A DNA stretch of 64,000 nucleotides from Echiichthys vipera (lineage: Eukaryota; Chordata; Actinopteri; Perciformes; Trachinidae): contig OY829657.1 in the NCBI GenBank assembly GCA_963691815.1, positions 29,485,003-29,549,002 on the forward strand, in the 5' to 3' direction. The notes under the pieces were generated by a model. It had not been told where the DNA came from. It saw only the letters and a list, made by a program, of their open reading frames with translations, and did not search any database. Position 1 is the first letter of the stretch. The number at the start of each line of letters is the position of its first letter. The translations under genes were made by a program, and so were the position numbers. This document shows, one piece after another, positions 10,095-20,657 of this stretch.

Positions 10095-10601
10095 TTTGTT
10101 TTTAATATGTTTTGATTTTCATGGGACTTATATGAACATAATGATGTCCACTTGCGGTGCTCTGTGCAACTTATTTCACTTTTTCATGCTTGCTTTCAGC
10201 TGTTTTGTGTTAAGTTACTGCTGCTGAAGCCCCAACATTTCCTGATTTCACTGCTTCATAATAAAAGTTCTTCAATAAAATTATCACAATGGACTTTTAT
10301 TGTGAAGAAATTATAGGTAATAAATGCGATTATCCGTTTTGCAGCTGCTCCTGCTTGTCAATAGCAACAGCAGACATTACAAAGAAACAACAGGAATATC
10401 TATAGCAATATATCCTACATATTCAAGAATTCAGGGACATTTTATCGATCTTAAAGATAAGGCAGCCACTGAAGGGCACTCCCTTGAACTTATCCAGCTC
10501 TCTGGAACTTTGGCAGAGCCCACCTGGTCAATGCAGATACAACCATTGAAACACTAAAATATAAACAAAGGAAAATGAAAATCACAATTTACATTGAACA
10601 G
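10095..10601. other. No gene seen
   Basis: AT-rich sequence; the 77-codon frame at 10324-10557 matches nothing I recognise. Confidence 0.5.
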
Positions 10602-11130
10602 TTATCTCTCAACATTAGGGTGCAAAAATAAAGAATACAACTGCTCATTTGTTACAAAATCTTTAAAATCTCTAAATTCTTTATTTTTGTATCGTTTAGA
10701 TGCTTTGTCATGAGTACCTCTCCATGGCTGACTAGTCCTTGTGCTGTGTTGCAGCGGTTTCCAATGTTGTTGGACGTTGCTGGCGAATAGCCTACGGTTA
10801 TACTCCAAAGGGTGAGAGTGGCTAAGGTGGTAAAATAAGTTTGTTGTTTTACCAGTTTTGGTGGGGATGACGGTCTTGCATAATTTGCAGACAACATTGG
10901 TCTAACTATGGTCAGACTATTAAAATCCAGAAAACTGCCATCCCGGAGAGCTGACTTTTCCTTTTTTATCGAGTTCTTCGCTCCCAGCGGTATTCATTTT
11001 CTTCTTCTTACTCCACGCCAGTTCTGTTATCTGTATCTCGAATGTTTTATTGAACACATTTTTTATTGATATTGATAACGTGTCTATTGCAATACATATT
11101 ATTATAGTTTTTCTCGCCCAGCCCTACACA
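10602..11130 (-). pseudogene. hAT transposase N-terminus with BED zinc finger, frameshifted
   Basis: On the minus strand the segment around 10780-10900 encodes CKLCKTVIPTKTGKTTNLF followed by YHLSHSHP, a BED-type zinc finger (C-x2-C ... H-x-H), continuing into the frame at 10602-10808. The finger is split over two frames. Upstream on the same strand, near 11105-11130, lies TAGGGCTGGGCGAGAAAAA, which resembles the terminal sequence of fish hAT elements. This points to a 5' piece of a hAT transposon. No catalytic core is present. Confidence 0.6.
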
Positions 11131-11589
11131 GAATAATGCTCTGCAACTTTTAAGCAACTGTTCTTTTATGCATTTCTCTAAAGCCTCCTCAGATGGGGCG
11201 TCATGTCAGTAGTGTTGCTTTCGTCAACGAAAATGATGACGAAATATCTTTGTCAACGAACCTTTATCACGTGACAAAAACTAGACGAGACGAAACGAAA
11301 ATGCTGGGCATGTGACGATGACTAAGACGAAATATATAATGCAATTTCGTTGATTAATAAAAATGAGACGAAATGTCTCTTCATTTTCGTTGACGAAAAC
11401 AAGACGAAATAACGTTGTTTCGTCTCGTTTAGTCACGTTATTATTTTATTTTTTTTCTCAGTCTCACGTCAGGGCGACGTCACTTCCTCAATCCCCACAC
11501 ACGCATTATTTGGATTCTGAAGCTGCCGCTGCTGTGGGTCACCGTTAACGTTAGAGTTAGGGTTAGCGACAACTAAAGAAACGTGAGAA

Positions 11590-11762
11590 CAAAGTGTGAC
11601 ACTAGCCGGGGGTCGTGTTTGAGAGAAAAATAAGAAACACTTTCATTACATAGACGTGGAAAGCAAAACGGAATGTGTTGTGGAAAATGCGACCACAAAA
11701 TCACAGGAAAAAAAAACACAGATCTTAAGAGACACCTCAGGGCATCCCATAATGACATTTAG
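11590..11762 (+). pseudogene. BED-type zinc finger exon of a hAT transposase
   Basis: Encodes KKHFHYIDVESKTECVV and, after a one-base frame change, CGKCDHKITGKK followed by NTDLKRHLRASHND. The C-x2-C and H-x4-H spacing and the DLKRHLRASH block are typical of BED fingers in hAT transposases and ZBED genes. A GTAAGT donor follows at 11763. Only this exon is recognisable. Confidence 0.6.
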
Positions 11763-11879
11763 GTAAGTCAAGACATAACGTAACGATACTTTCTGTTTAA
11801 GAAAGCTCCGGTTCTAGGCTACGGTTAATGTTTCGGGTTCTAACGCTAGCTTTAGGGTTAGCCACTGGAGCTGAGAACA

Positions 11880-11880
<1 letters not shown>

Positions 11881-11924
<44 letters not shown>

Positions 11925-12023
11925 ACGCGAGAGAGACGTGCGTGTGTGCGTGCGTGCGTACGTACGTGCGTGCGTGCGTGCGTGTGTGTGTGACTAGCGC
12001 GCGCGTGTGTGTGTGTGTGTGTG
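11881..12023. repeat. GT/GC-rich microsatellite
   Basis: Long GT run interrupted by GCGC, ACGT and GTGC variants. Confidence 0.95.
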
Positions 12024-12152
12024 TATGAGAGAGAGTGTAAAGTGTGTTTTTAGTTCCTACCTGACTGACTCACTCTATAAGTGCACTAAACTTCCCCTTG
12101 TTGGCCAAATACTTTAACTACTAGAAAAGAGACTAATATACAATTTTCTTTG

Positions 12153-12313
12153 ACTAAAACTAGACTAAAATGCTCAGACTTTTAGTCAACTAAAACTAGA
12201 CTAAAATGCTCAGACTTTTAGTCGACTAAAACTAGACTAAAATGCTCAGACTTTTAGTCGACTTAAACTAGACTAAAATGCTTAGACTTTTAGTCGACTA
12301 AAACTAGACTACA
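12153..12313. repeat. 36 bp minisatellite, about 4.5 copies
   Basis: Unit ACTAAAACTAGACTAAAATG plus CTCAGACTTTTAGTCG repeated four times with few substitutions and one partial unit. Confidence 0.95.
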
Positions 12314-12690
12314 TGTCAGCCATTTCATCCTCAAACAACAATGATTACTCACAAACAAAACACTATACAACCTTTCCTCTCAAACAGGACCAGAAAGACA
12401 CAGCAAATCTTCCTTGTGGGCAGTAAGATGATTAATGGTCTGAGGTTGACGATGGTGTGTGGTTGGTGGACCGTGGTGTCCGTCACCATTTTCTGTGAAA
12501 CTAATCAATAGACCATTAGAAAATCACTTAAGACCCACCCACTATTGTCAGAAAGTTAGTCTGATCCTTTTACTGCATCCTGACACTGGCAGCAGAACAA
12601 AACAGTGGAAACACAAGTGCCGCTCTGGAACTGATTTGGCCACGACGAGGATTACAGTGCATCCAGGCCAGAGGGCTGATTCCTCCGACA

Positions 12691-12892
12691 GAGAGGAACA
12701 ATAGAGATCCATTTGAAGATGAATTAGTGTTTTTACTTCACAAAAATGATGCATAATTGTGACCAGATTGGCCAAAGTGTGCTTCTGGGCCAGAGAGGGA
12801 CAATAGAGATCCTTTTAAAGATGAGTAAGTGTTTTAATTCACAAAAACGATGCGTAATTGGGACCAGATTGGCTAAAGTGTGCTTATGTGCG
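12691..12892. repeat. Diverged 102 bp tandem duplication
   Basis: GAGAGGAACAATAGAGATCC at 12691 recurs at 12793, and the copies share the words GACCAGATTGGC and AAAGTGTGCTT. Confidence 0.8.
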
Positions 12893-13825
12893 CAATGCGT
12901 AAATCAGTCTGTGTATCAATAGTAATGAACTGTTTGACAAAATTGACTATCCATTAGTAAAGTTAATAGATATTTAGTTTTGTATTATTGATTAGTAAGC
13001 TTCACTTACTAATAGTCTAGATGAAAGGATATGTTTTGGCCACTAGTTCAGCACACTGTTCTGTGCAGATGAAACTGTATTTCATAGAATTGCATTTCTT
13101 TATTTGTTTGTGATTTTTATACTGAATGTAACATTGAAATCCTGTTGCTTTTCTGTCTGCCACCAGGAACACATCATCCTTACCTGTTCCTGGTCCTGTG
13201 CCACCACCTCACCAGCACATGGCACAGTTGAATATATGAAGAAACATGCACATTATGTAAATATTGTAAGTTGTGTATTTTTTGTATTAAATATCTGGTT
13301 TGGTAGAGAAACATTAGTAATGCTATTTTTCTTCATTTGCACACATCCCATGAAGCTAGATATGTATTGTGAAGTCCCATTTCAAGCTATATTGACAAAA
13401 GTCCATTTCAGACATTCATTTTACATTTATCTACTATTTTATTCATATATTTCACTACTTTTGTGAACCGAAGACTTTGGTGAACTCATTTCAAGCAGAA
13501 AAACAGTTCGTCCACATGAGTAAAGGTATGTTTGAATATGAAGAATCTGAAAAAGCGGAAATTGTATTTTCTTTACACATTGCTCTAGGATAAATCTGGG
13601 CTTCACTATACATTAAGCTGCAAGTACCCTTAAAAGGGGAATTTACAAAAGTATGCAAAATCGAGAAAATAGCCGCTATCTAAACACATAGACCCCCTAA
13701 CTTAACTCCCCAATCTCTTCATGCAGCTACAAACAGACAAATCTCTACTTACCCACCTAAAAGTAAAAACTGCTATATACCTAGCTCAAATGCCCTCTGT
13801 CCTTTCCCTCAGTCGCCAAACACTC
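12893..13825. other. No gene seen
   Basis: AT-rich sequence. A proline-rich frame near 13165-13230 after a possible acceptor was considered as a cyclin K exon and not accepted because its phase does not fit. Confidence 0.5.
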
Positions 13826-13934
13826 TAATCAATCAATCAATATCCTTTATTTAACCAGGTAATTAAAAAAAACTCATTGAGATTAAAAACCTCTTTTTCA
13901 AGAGTGACCTGGCCAAGATTACAAAAAAGACAGT

Positions 13935-15059
13935 GGCCCTCATTTATCAAACTAACGTACGGCAGAAAAACGCGCGTACGACCATTTCCAGGCAAACTTT
14001 GGCATTTATCAATTTGGACGTGAGCGGGAGCTACGATCAAATCTCACGTCTGGTCTGAGATCGTGTACGCAAATTTGAGCCTGTGGATTTGCGGTGCAGC
14101 ACAGCAAAATCTGGCTGAAAATAATTAACAAACCTCAGCTGTCATTAAGCATAAGCAGTCACATATTAAGAACAGCTCAAAACGGATTCTTAAAACAAAT
14201 TTAAAAAAAATGAAATTGTGGTTGGAGCAATAGATTGTACTCATGTGCATCTGAAGGCACCATCCATGAATGATTACGCATTCATCAATCGCAAAAAACC
14301 TATGACTCGATAAATGTACAGGTGATTTGTGATCCCAAGCTATCGCTTTTAAACGTGGTGGCCAGGGGACACACACGATTCTTTTATATTTCAAAACAGC
14401 TGTGTTTGCGCGCGGCTGCAGGAAGGCGCACTGCAGAGCCAAAGTCATCTCCTCGGTAAGTGGCTACCCTCGATAAATTGCATTAAATCAAACAAGGTTT
14501 CAGATGATTAACATTTTGGTATGGTTCTTCTAGGTGACAAAGGATATCCTCTAACGGAATACCTAATAACCCCGCTGGCAAACCCCGCTACAGAGCAGGA
14601 GTGCAGGTTCAACAGTGCGCACACACGCACACGGGTCACAGTGGAGCGCTGCTTCGGGTGACTGCCTCCGTTATTCTTTTCCATACAGCGTCTTTATGGG
14701 CCCCTTTTATTCCACTCTTAAGACTGCCAAAAAGCACATCTTTATTTTGCTCCATCTCGGATGTCAGGATGCCGATCTCTCTGTCGGAAAAGTTTCTTTT
14801 CTTACCAGTGTTCCTTCTCTCCATGTTTGACCTCAGTGGGCGAGGCCTCCGAACCAGGAATATTTAAGGGCGTAACATGTTAATGACGATTGAAGTCAGC
14901 CGCCGCAATTATCAAGGCCCGCTCATTCGTACGCTGAGATTCGTACGCTGAGATTCGTCAGATACGAATGTTCCATAAATCACACGTGTGTCCTGTCCTA
15001 CGACCAATTCTGTGCTCAGATCTACGCCCGTTTTCACGCAAGATTGATAAATGAGGGCC
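13935..15059 (+). mobile_element. PIF/Harbinger transposon, 1125 bp
   Basis: Perfect 16 bp inverted termini GGCCCTCATTTATCAA at 13935-13950 and its complement ending at 15059. Both ends are flanked by AGT (13932-13934 and 15060-15062), the 3 bp duplication expected for this superfamily. Terminal similarity continues imperfectly inward. The interior codes for a decayed Harbinger transposase. The element is inserted in an older LINE. Confidence 0.85.
14215..14860 (+). pseudogene. Harbinger DDE transposase relic
   Basis: Frame pieces read DCTHVHLKAPSMNDYAFINR, VICDPKLSLLNVVARG, GDKGYPLTEYLITPLANP and RVTVERCFG. These correspond to the conserved D-C/G-x-H block, the NR-K and CD segments, the second Asp block (GD-x-GYPL) and the E block (VVERAFG) of PIF/Harbinger transposases. 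The order is right but the reading frame changes and stops occur, and part between the CD and GD blocks is shortened. It would have acted as the cut-and-paste enzyme of the surrounding element. Confidence 0.8.
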
Positions 15060-16060
15060 AGTGCGATTACAAGGTTACATAGTGCAATGACAAGGTCCGA
15101 TTGAGCTTAATTCTGTTTTTTAGAATTGTCTTGAAATCCCCCAGAGTTACGAGATGTATCAATTTCAAGTCCTTCTGCACACCGTTCAAGGCAGACGGGG
15201 CAGAAAATTTACAATTCTTTTTGCCCAGTTCAGTTCTGACTCTCTGGACCTGCATCTGTATGATGTCCTAGGAATGCAGGCCATATTGACTGAGGTTTCT
15301 ACACATGTGTAAACACAAATATGTAGGCAGAATTCCAAGAATAGAGTCATAAATAAAAGTCAGCCAGTGAGAGAGTCTACGGACACACAAAGATGGACAA
15401 TGTGCAACGGCATATAAGGAGCAGTGATGCACACGATAGCTGCAACAAGTAATAAAACACATAGCACAGTGATATACAGTATCAAATTTCTTTAAAAACT
15501 GATCGGGAGTCTCCATAGTCCAGCAAGGGTAAAAAAGTTGTGGTGATCAAATGTTTTCTGACTTGCAATGAAAAGTTATGATTTATGATTTATTTCTAAA
15601 AAAGAAACCCAATTTCAATTTCATCTTAGAAACGAGTTGCTCGATGTGCAGTTTGAAGGAACGGGTTCTCATCAATTAAAATGCCTAATTATGTATAAGA
15701 TGTGACCAATTCAATTTCAACCCCATAAACAGTTGACAGCCGAGGAAGGTGGGAGGGAAGCTGCTTTCCACTTAAATAGCATGATCTATGATTTATCTGC
15801 ATTCAGTATTAACCTGAGTCAAACTGAACTGAACAGTTTCAAAGGCTGACTGAAACAAGTCAAGTGATTTTAAAGCTAAAGAAGATGAAATAAATAACTG
15901 TATCATCAGCGTAAAGATGGGACACAGCATCAGACAAATTATCGCAAAGATTATTCAATTGTGAACAACAGTGGCCCTAATGTGGAACCTTGAGGCACCT
16001 CCTTTTGGACAGGGAGGAAAGAGGAAAAAAATCTTTCCCACCCATCGGCTGTTTAAGCAG

Positions 16061-16544
16061 CCTAGCTCTGCTGGCCATTGAGAGGATACTGGTCAAGTCC
16101 CTTGAAATGAGGCCTTTTTGGTACGACAAGGTCACAGATCATTTTCTTGAAAAGGAACGAAGGGTAGAATTTACATATAAAAAAACAAAGACATTTATGA
16201 TGTAGGCCGTAAAAATTAGCTTCCCCTCCTTGAAAGACCAGCAGCAGCCACTGGTGTGAGGGTACTGATTGAATAGAACTATGCCTATTCCTTGGACTAC
16301 TAGGACTTGGGGGATAAGAATAAAGCGATATCAACCAGTCATATGCACTAAATAATACGACAAAGTGAGGCAAAATGGCATCATCAACACAACGCATGTC
16401 CCGATTGGGACTGAACTTGAAAAATATGGTATCTCAGCCAGTGCTTTTTCTGTGAAACAAATAATGATTAGAAACATTAAAGTCTTCCCCGTATTCCGTG
16501 GGGAGCCAACGGATCCCAACCACTTCGAGTTCACTGATGGTAGT
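16061..16544. other. No gene identified
   Basis: A 100-codon frame at 16365-16667 reads into the LINE A 3' UTR and matches nothing I know. This is the left flank of LINE A. Confidence 0.5.
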
Positions 16545-16979
16545 TTAAGTTTAGTTTATTTGAAAACAGGGACAGTGTACATTAATAACATTACTGTAAA
16601 TGCGCCAGAATTAGCCAAGAGGCAATTTTCATCTGTAGTCCCTAGACAGATGTCAAAGTCACCGTAAAAACAGAACAGAATGTAGAATATAGAAACAATT
16701 AGATTAAAATTACAAAGTAACTAGCCAGGGCAATCTACAGAACATGCACAGCAGTTAACAAACATGACAAAATAGCATATATAACATCATTTAGAAAACA
16801 TCATTCAAGACGCAAGACACATCGCACCACAGCATGCAAAGCAGAAGCTCAAATACAAAATGCATGCAACACGATAAAAACAAGACCACAATAAGACAGC
16901 ACGCAGTAAAAGAGAAGAAAGAGAAGAGGGCTACAGGTTCAGCACAGACGGACCGAGGACAGGTAGGTGTAATCAAGTG

Positions 16980-19365
16980 TTAATGCTGACAGAGCTGAGC
17001 ACCAATTAACCATCTCTTCAAATGAGCTCTGAATAAACTATAGCTATTCAGGTCTCTAATAGGTGCTGGGATGGAATTCCATTGTAGTGCAGCTCTAACA
17101 GAGAATGTGGACTGACTAAAATAACTTTTCCTAAGTGGAATAATACAGTCTCCTCTTGCTGCACCTCTTATGAACCTATATGCAGTTGTTCTTATGTTGA
17201 CGAACTGTCTGAGCGGAGGAACCATGTATAATCTTGTACATAAGACAAGTATTTACATATTTAATCAAATTGTCCCAACTCACCAGGTTATATTTTCTTA
17301 ATATAGATACGACAGAGCCTGACCAATAAGAGCTTTGTACGTAAGGAGAAGGATTTTAAATTATATTCTAGATTTGACAGGTAGCCAGTGCAGAGAAGCT
17401 AATACAGGAGAAATATGTTCTCTTCTATTTGTTTTAGTTAGTACACGAGCTGCAGCATTTTGGACCAACTGGATACTCTTAACAGACTTATTGCAGCAGC
17501 CTGATAATAAGGAGTTGCAATAGTCCAGCCTAGAAGTAACAAATGCATGGACAAGTTTCTCTGCATCTTTCTGAGACACAATGTTCCTAATTTTTGCAAT
17601 ATTACGCAGGTGAAAATATGCAGTCCTTGTTGTTAGTTTTATGTGAGAATAGCAAAGATAACACCCAGATTCCTTACTGTGGGGCTGGAGGACAACACAA
17701 CATCATCCAGAGTAACAATGTCTTTAGCTATTGAGTTTCGGAGGCCTTTGGGGCCAAGTACAATAACTTCAGTTTTGTCTGAGTTTACATCAGAAAATTG
17801 CAGGTCATCCAGCTTTTTATTTCCTTAATGCACATTTAAAGTTTATCTAACTGATGGGTTTCTTCTGGTTTGATCGACAAATATAATTGTGTATCATCAG
17901 CATAACAATGAAAATTTATGGAGTGCTTCCTTATAATATTTCCTAAGGGAAGCATATATAAGGTGAAAAGAATCGGTCCAAGGACAGAACCCTGTGGGAC
18001 TCTGTGACTAACTTTAGTGTGCATGGAGGATTTGTCATTAACATGTACAAACTGAGATCTATCTGATAAATATGACTTAAACCAGCTCGGTGCCGTGCCT
18101 TTAATGCCAATTAGATGCTCCAGTCTCTGTAGCAGGATGTGATGGTCAATAGTGTCGAAGGCCGCACTAAGATCTAGTAAAACAAGCACAGAGACAAGTC
18201 CTTTGTCTGAAGCTATTAGAGATTGTTAGTCATTTTCACCAGTGCTGTCTCAGTGCTATGATTTGCTCTAAATCCTGACTGGAAATCCTCAAATATCTCA
18301 TTATTATGTAAAAAGTCACACAACTGATTGGCAACTAATTTCTCGAGGATCTTAGAGAGAAAAGGAAGGTTAGATATAGGTCTATAGTTGGCTAGTACCT
18401 CAGGATCAAGACTGGGCTTTTTAAGAAGAGGTTTAATTACAGCTACTTTAAAAGACTGTGGTACATAACCTGCTGATAAAGACATGTTTATCATATCTAA
18501 TACAGGAGTTCTAATTAAAGGTAACACTTCTTTAAGTAGCCTAGTTGGAATAGAGTCTAGGAGACAAGTAGAAGGTTTTGATGCTAAAATAGTAGAGGTT
18601 AATTTGTTAAGGTCGACTGTAGAAAAGCAGTCCAAGAATATATCAGGTCGTACAGTTTCTAAGGTTCCTGGGTTTGATGAAAAATTGGTGCCAAGCGAGT
18701 TGATTTTGTCTCTAATAGTTATAATTTTGTCATTAAAGAAGGTCATGAAGTCGTTACTACTGAGGGTTATATGAATACATGGCTCAATAGAGCTGTGGCT
18801 CTCTGTCAGCCTGGGTACAGTGCTGAAAAGAAATCTAGGATTGTTCTTATTCTCCTCTATTAAAGATGAGTAATAGGCTGCTCTGGCATTACGGAGGTCC
18901 TTCCTATAGGTTATAAGACTTTCTTGCCAAACTAAGTGAGATTCCTTCAGTTTAGTGGAGCGCCATTTACTTTCCAACTTTCGCGATATTTGTTTTAATT
19001 CACGGGTTTGTGAGTTATACCACGGAGCTAACTTCCTCTGTTTTATTATCTTCTTTTTTAAAGGAGCAACAGAGTCGAGTGTTGTTCTTAGAGAGCCTGC
19101 AACACTGTCAACAATGTGATCAATTTCAGAGAAACTAACGTTAGTGCAGGAGTCTTGAATATTAGGATAAGGCATTAAAGTAAATGCAGATGGAATCGCT
19201 TCCTTAAATTTAGTTATAGCACTATCAGATAAACATCTAGTGTAGACACTTTAACCCAGAGGTGAGTAGTCCTGTAATATGAATTCAAAAGTTATTAAAT
19301 AATGGTCTGATAAAATAGGATTCTGTGGAAAGACTATTAAGTCATTAATTTCCACACCATAAGCC
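16980..19365 (-). pseudogene. LINE A ORF2 (endonuclease end to C-terminus), array copy 1
   Basis: Read leftward: endonuclease end with VLAYGVEINDLIVFPQNP and SDHYLITFEF (19251-19365), linker and early RT (18216-19175, 319 codons) with APWYNSQTRELK, NYRPISNLPFLSK and FRANHSTETALVK, then RT core (17836-18189) with LLDLSAAFDTIDHH, RVPQGSVLGP and YADDTQLYL, then C-terminal pieces (17361-17579, IDYC-type RLDYCNSLLSG; 16980-17225, ALQWNSIPAPIRD). Frame breaks separate the pieces, so it is dead, but the catalytic YADD is unmutated. Motifs place it with L2-group LINEs. Confidence 0.85.
18489..18842. other. 354 bp segment lost in units 2 and 3
   Basis: In units 2 and 3 GACATGTT joins directly to GTTCTTATTC. 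The missing 354 bp is exactly 118 codons, so the minus-strand frame stays open across the join. It removes the region between linker and RT start. Confidence 0.95.
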
Positions 19366-20186
19366 AAAACAAACTTCTCGCGAGATGTTTCGTCCGGGTT
19401 AGAGTACTGCTGGCGTCTGGCTTGTTGACTGCCGCTTCTATCCCTGTCTCCGTCCAACGTTTTTCGTGTCTATCTGTCTCTTCTTTCTTTGTTTTATTTT
19501 TATCCCCTCGTCTCAGTGTCAGTTTAGCTGTCCAACCGCCGCGTCTCTCACCTCATCTCGCCTCCCCGCAGTTCTGCTTGCTTCCCCCCACTCCCGGATT
19601 ACCAGCTGTGTTAGCCAGCTAGCTAACTGCCAGCCGGCTAAACGTCCTCCACCACTGGACCTATCCGCTTCTCCTCCACTGGATCTCCCCGTGTCTCCGA
19701 GTGTGCGGCTCGCTCGCTCACCCTGGACCTGGCTCCGCTCGTTTCCCTCACCCGCTCCTACGCTCCCGGACTATCAGCTGTGCTAGCCGGCTAGCTAGCT
19801 CTGCCTCTGGATTTATCTGTGTCGCCTTCACTTCGTCTGCCTGTGTCTCTCTGTCTGTGTGGACCGCCTGCTCTGGACCTGGGTGAGTAAGTCGTGTGTT
19901 TGTGGTGGTGATTGTGGCAACCTGTGACCGTCCCGCTACGTCTGCTGCTAATAACATTAGCCACACTCCCTGCCAGTCCGTCCGACGCAGCTTAGCTGAG
20001 TGCCCCGCTAAAAACATTAGCTCAGCTGTGTAGCTATCTTGCCGGCGTTCAGGGGGGGAACCCCCACTCCCTTCCTGCTCGTCAGCGGTAGCCTAGCTGT
20101 GTGCCTAGCTTATCACCACCAAGCAGGCGTACCTGGGGGGAATCCCCATTCTCCATCAGCTCGCCTGGCTAACTGCTGACACGGCA

Positions 20187-20537
20187 ATGTGGGCTCTGCC
20201 TACCGCCCGGGAACGGTCCGGGCCAACCAACACCACCCATTCCACCGACTTCAACCCCTGGTTCACTGCTGCGCCCACACAACTCACTGCCTACCAGCTT
20301 CTAGCTACCCAGATGCTAGCCACTGCCAACATCCTACCTCGCCTCCTTTCACCAATACTGACCCATCTACACCCTGGATCTTCACTTCTGCTACTTCACA
20401 CTCTCTCGACCCTTTCCTCCACTCCACCAACTCCTCCCCCTCTCACCTACACTGCTGCCGATCTCCACCGCCTCAACAACAACCATCGCCTTCCTGCTGC
20501 TGCTGCCACTGCAGCCAGCAGCCAGGATCCACGGTAA
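20187..20537 (+). CDS. LINE B short upstream ORF (116 codons), copy 1
   Basis: ATG-initiated frame beginning MWALPTARERSG, rich in Leu, Thr, Pro and Ala (PRLLSPILTHLHPGSSLLLL), with a stop before the two C tracts. It matches no domain I know. It lies where ORF1 would be expected and overlaps the ORF2 frame. It is the same length in all three array copies, which is weak evidence because the copies are recent. Confidence 0.4.
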   Translation: MWALPTARERSGPTNTTHSTDFNPWFTAAPTQLTAYQLLATQMLATANILPRLLSPILTHLHPGSSLLLLHTLSTLSSTPPTPPPLTYTAADLHRLNNNHRLPAAAATAASSQDPR

Positions 20538-20657
20538 TCGCCGCTTCATCCACCGAGGCCCTGGCCCCCCCCCCGCAACCATCACCTCCCCGCTGGCTCA
20601 CCTATCCCCTCATTCTGGATTAACTCTCGCCCCCCCCCCCCCCCCGCTCCCACTTCC

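Larger units (their letters stand above)
11204..12313 (+). mobile_element. Probable hAT-like element remnant with BED exon and internal repeats
   Basis: The stretch starts with short inverted and direct copies of CGTCAACGAAAA and GACGAAAT words (11215-11440), contains a BED-finger exon, then a GT microsatellite and a 36 bp minisatellite with the word AGTCGACTAAAACTAGACTA. The composition suggests one old transposon, but I could not define both termini or a target duplication. Confidence 0.45.
13826..16060 (-). mobile_element. Old LINE relic (-), interrupted by a Harbinger element
   Basis: The 3' end is at the left: reverse-complement AATAAAGGATATTGATTGATTG with an ACCTGGTTAAATAAA-type terminus at 13826-13925. 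To the right of the inserted transposon the minus strand still shows EVPQGSTLG near 15978-16000 and a YADD-like GCTGATGAT near 15902-15913, the RT B' and C motifs of a jockey-superfamily LINE. Stops and indels are frequent and no long frame remains. The 5' part is missing. Confidence 0.65.
16545..19372 (-). mobile_element. LINE A, 3' half, array copy 1
   Basis: Minus-strand L2-like LINE. Its 3' UTR ends near 16545 (reverse complement CCCTGTTTTCAAATAAACTA). ORF2 pieces run from 16980 to 19365. The right edge at 19366-19372 (AAAACAA) is where LINE B was inserted; the rest of LINE A resumes at 37232 with the same 7 bp. This copy is the only one of three with the complete endonuclease-RT linker. 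Confidence 0.9.

Noticed and set aside
11828..12028. 66-codon frame of Cys-Val repeats
   Set aside because: Translation of a GT microsatellite.
13160..13235. Possible further proline-rich cyclin K exon after CTGCCACCAG
   Set aside because: The proline-rich register needs an incoming phase that does not fit either the block at 4817-4847 or the candidate at 9287-9334, and no GT donor follows the proline-rich part closely.
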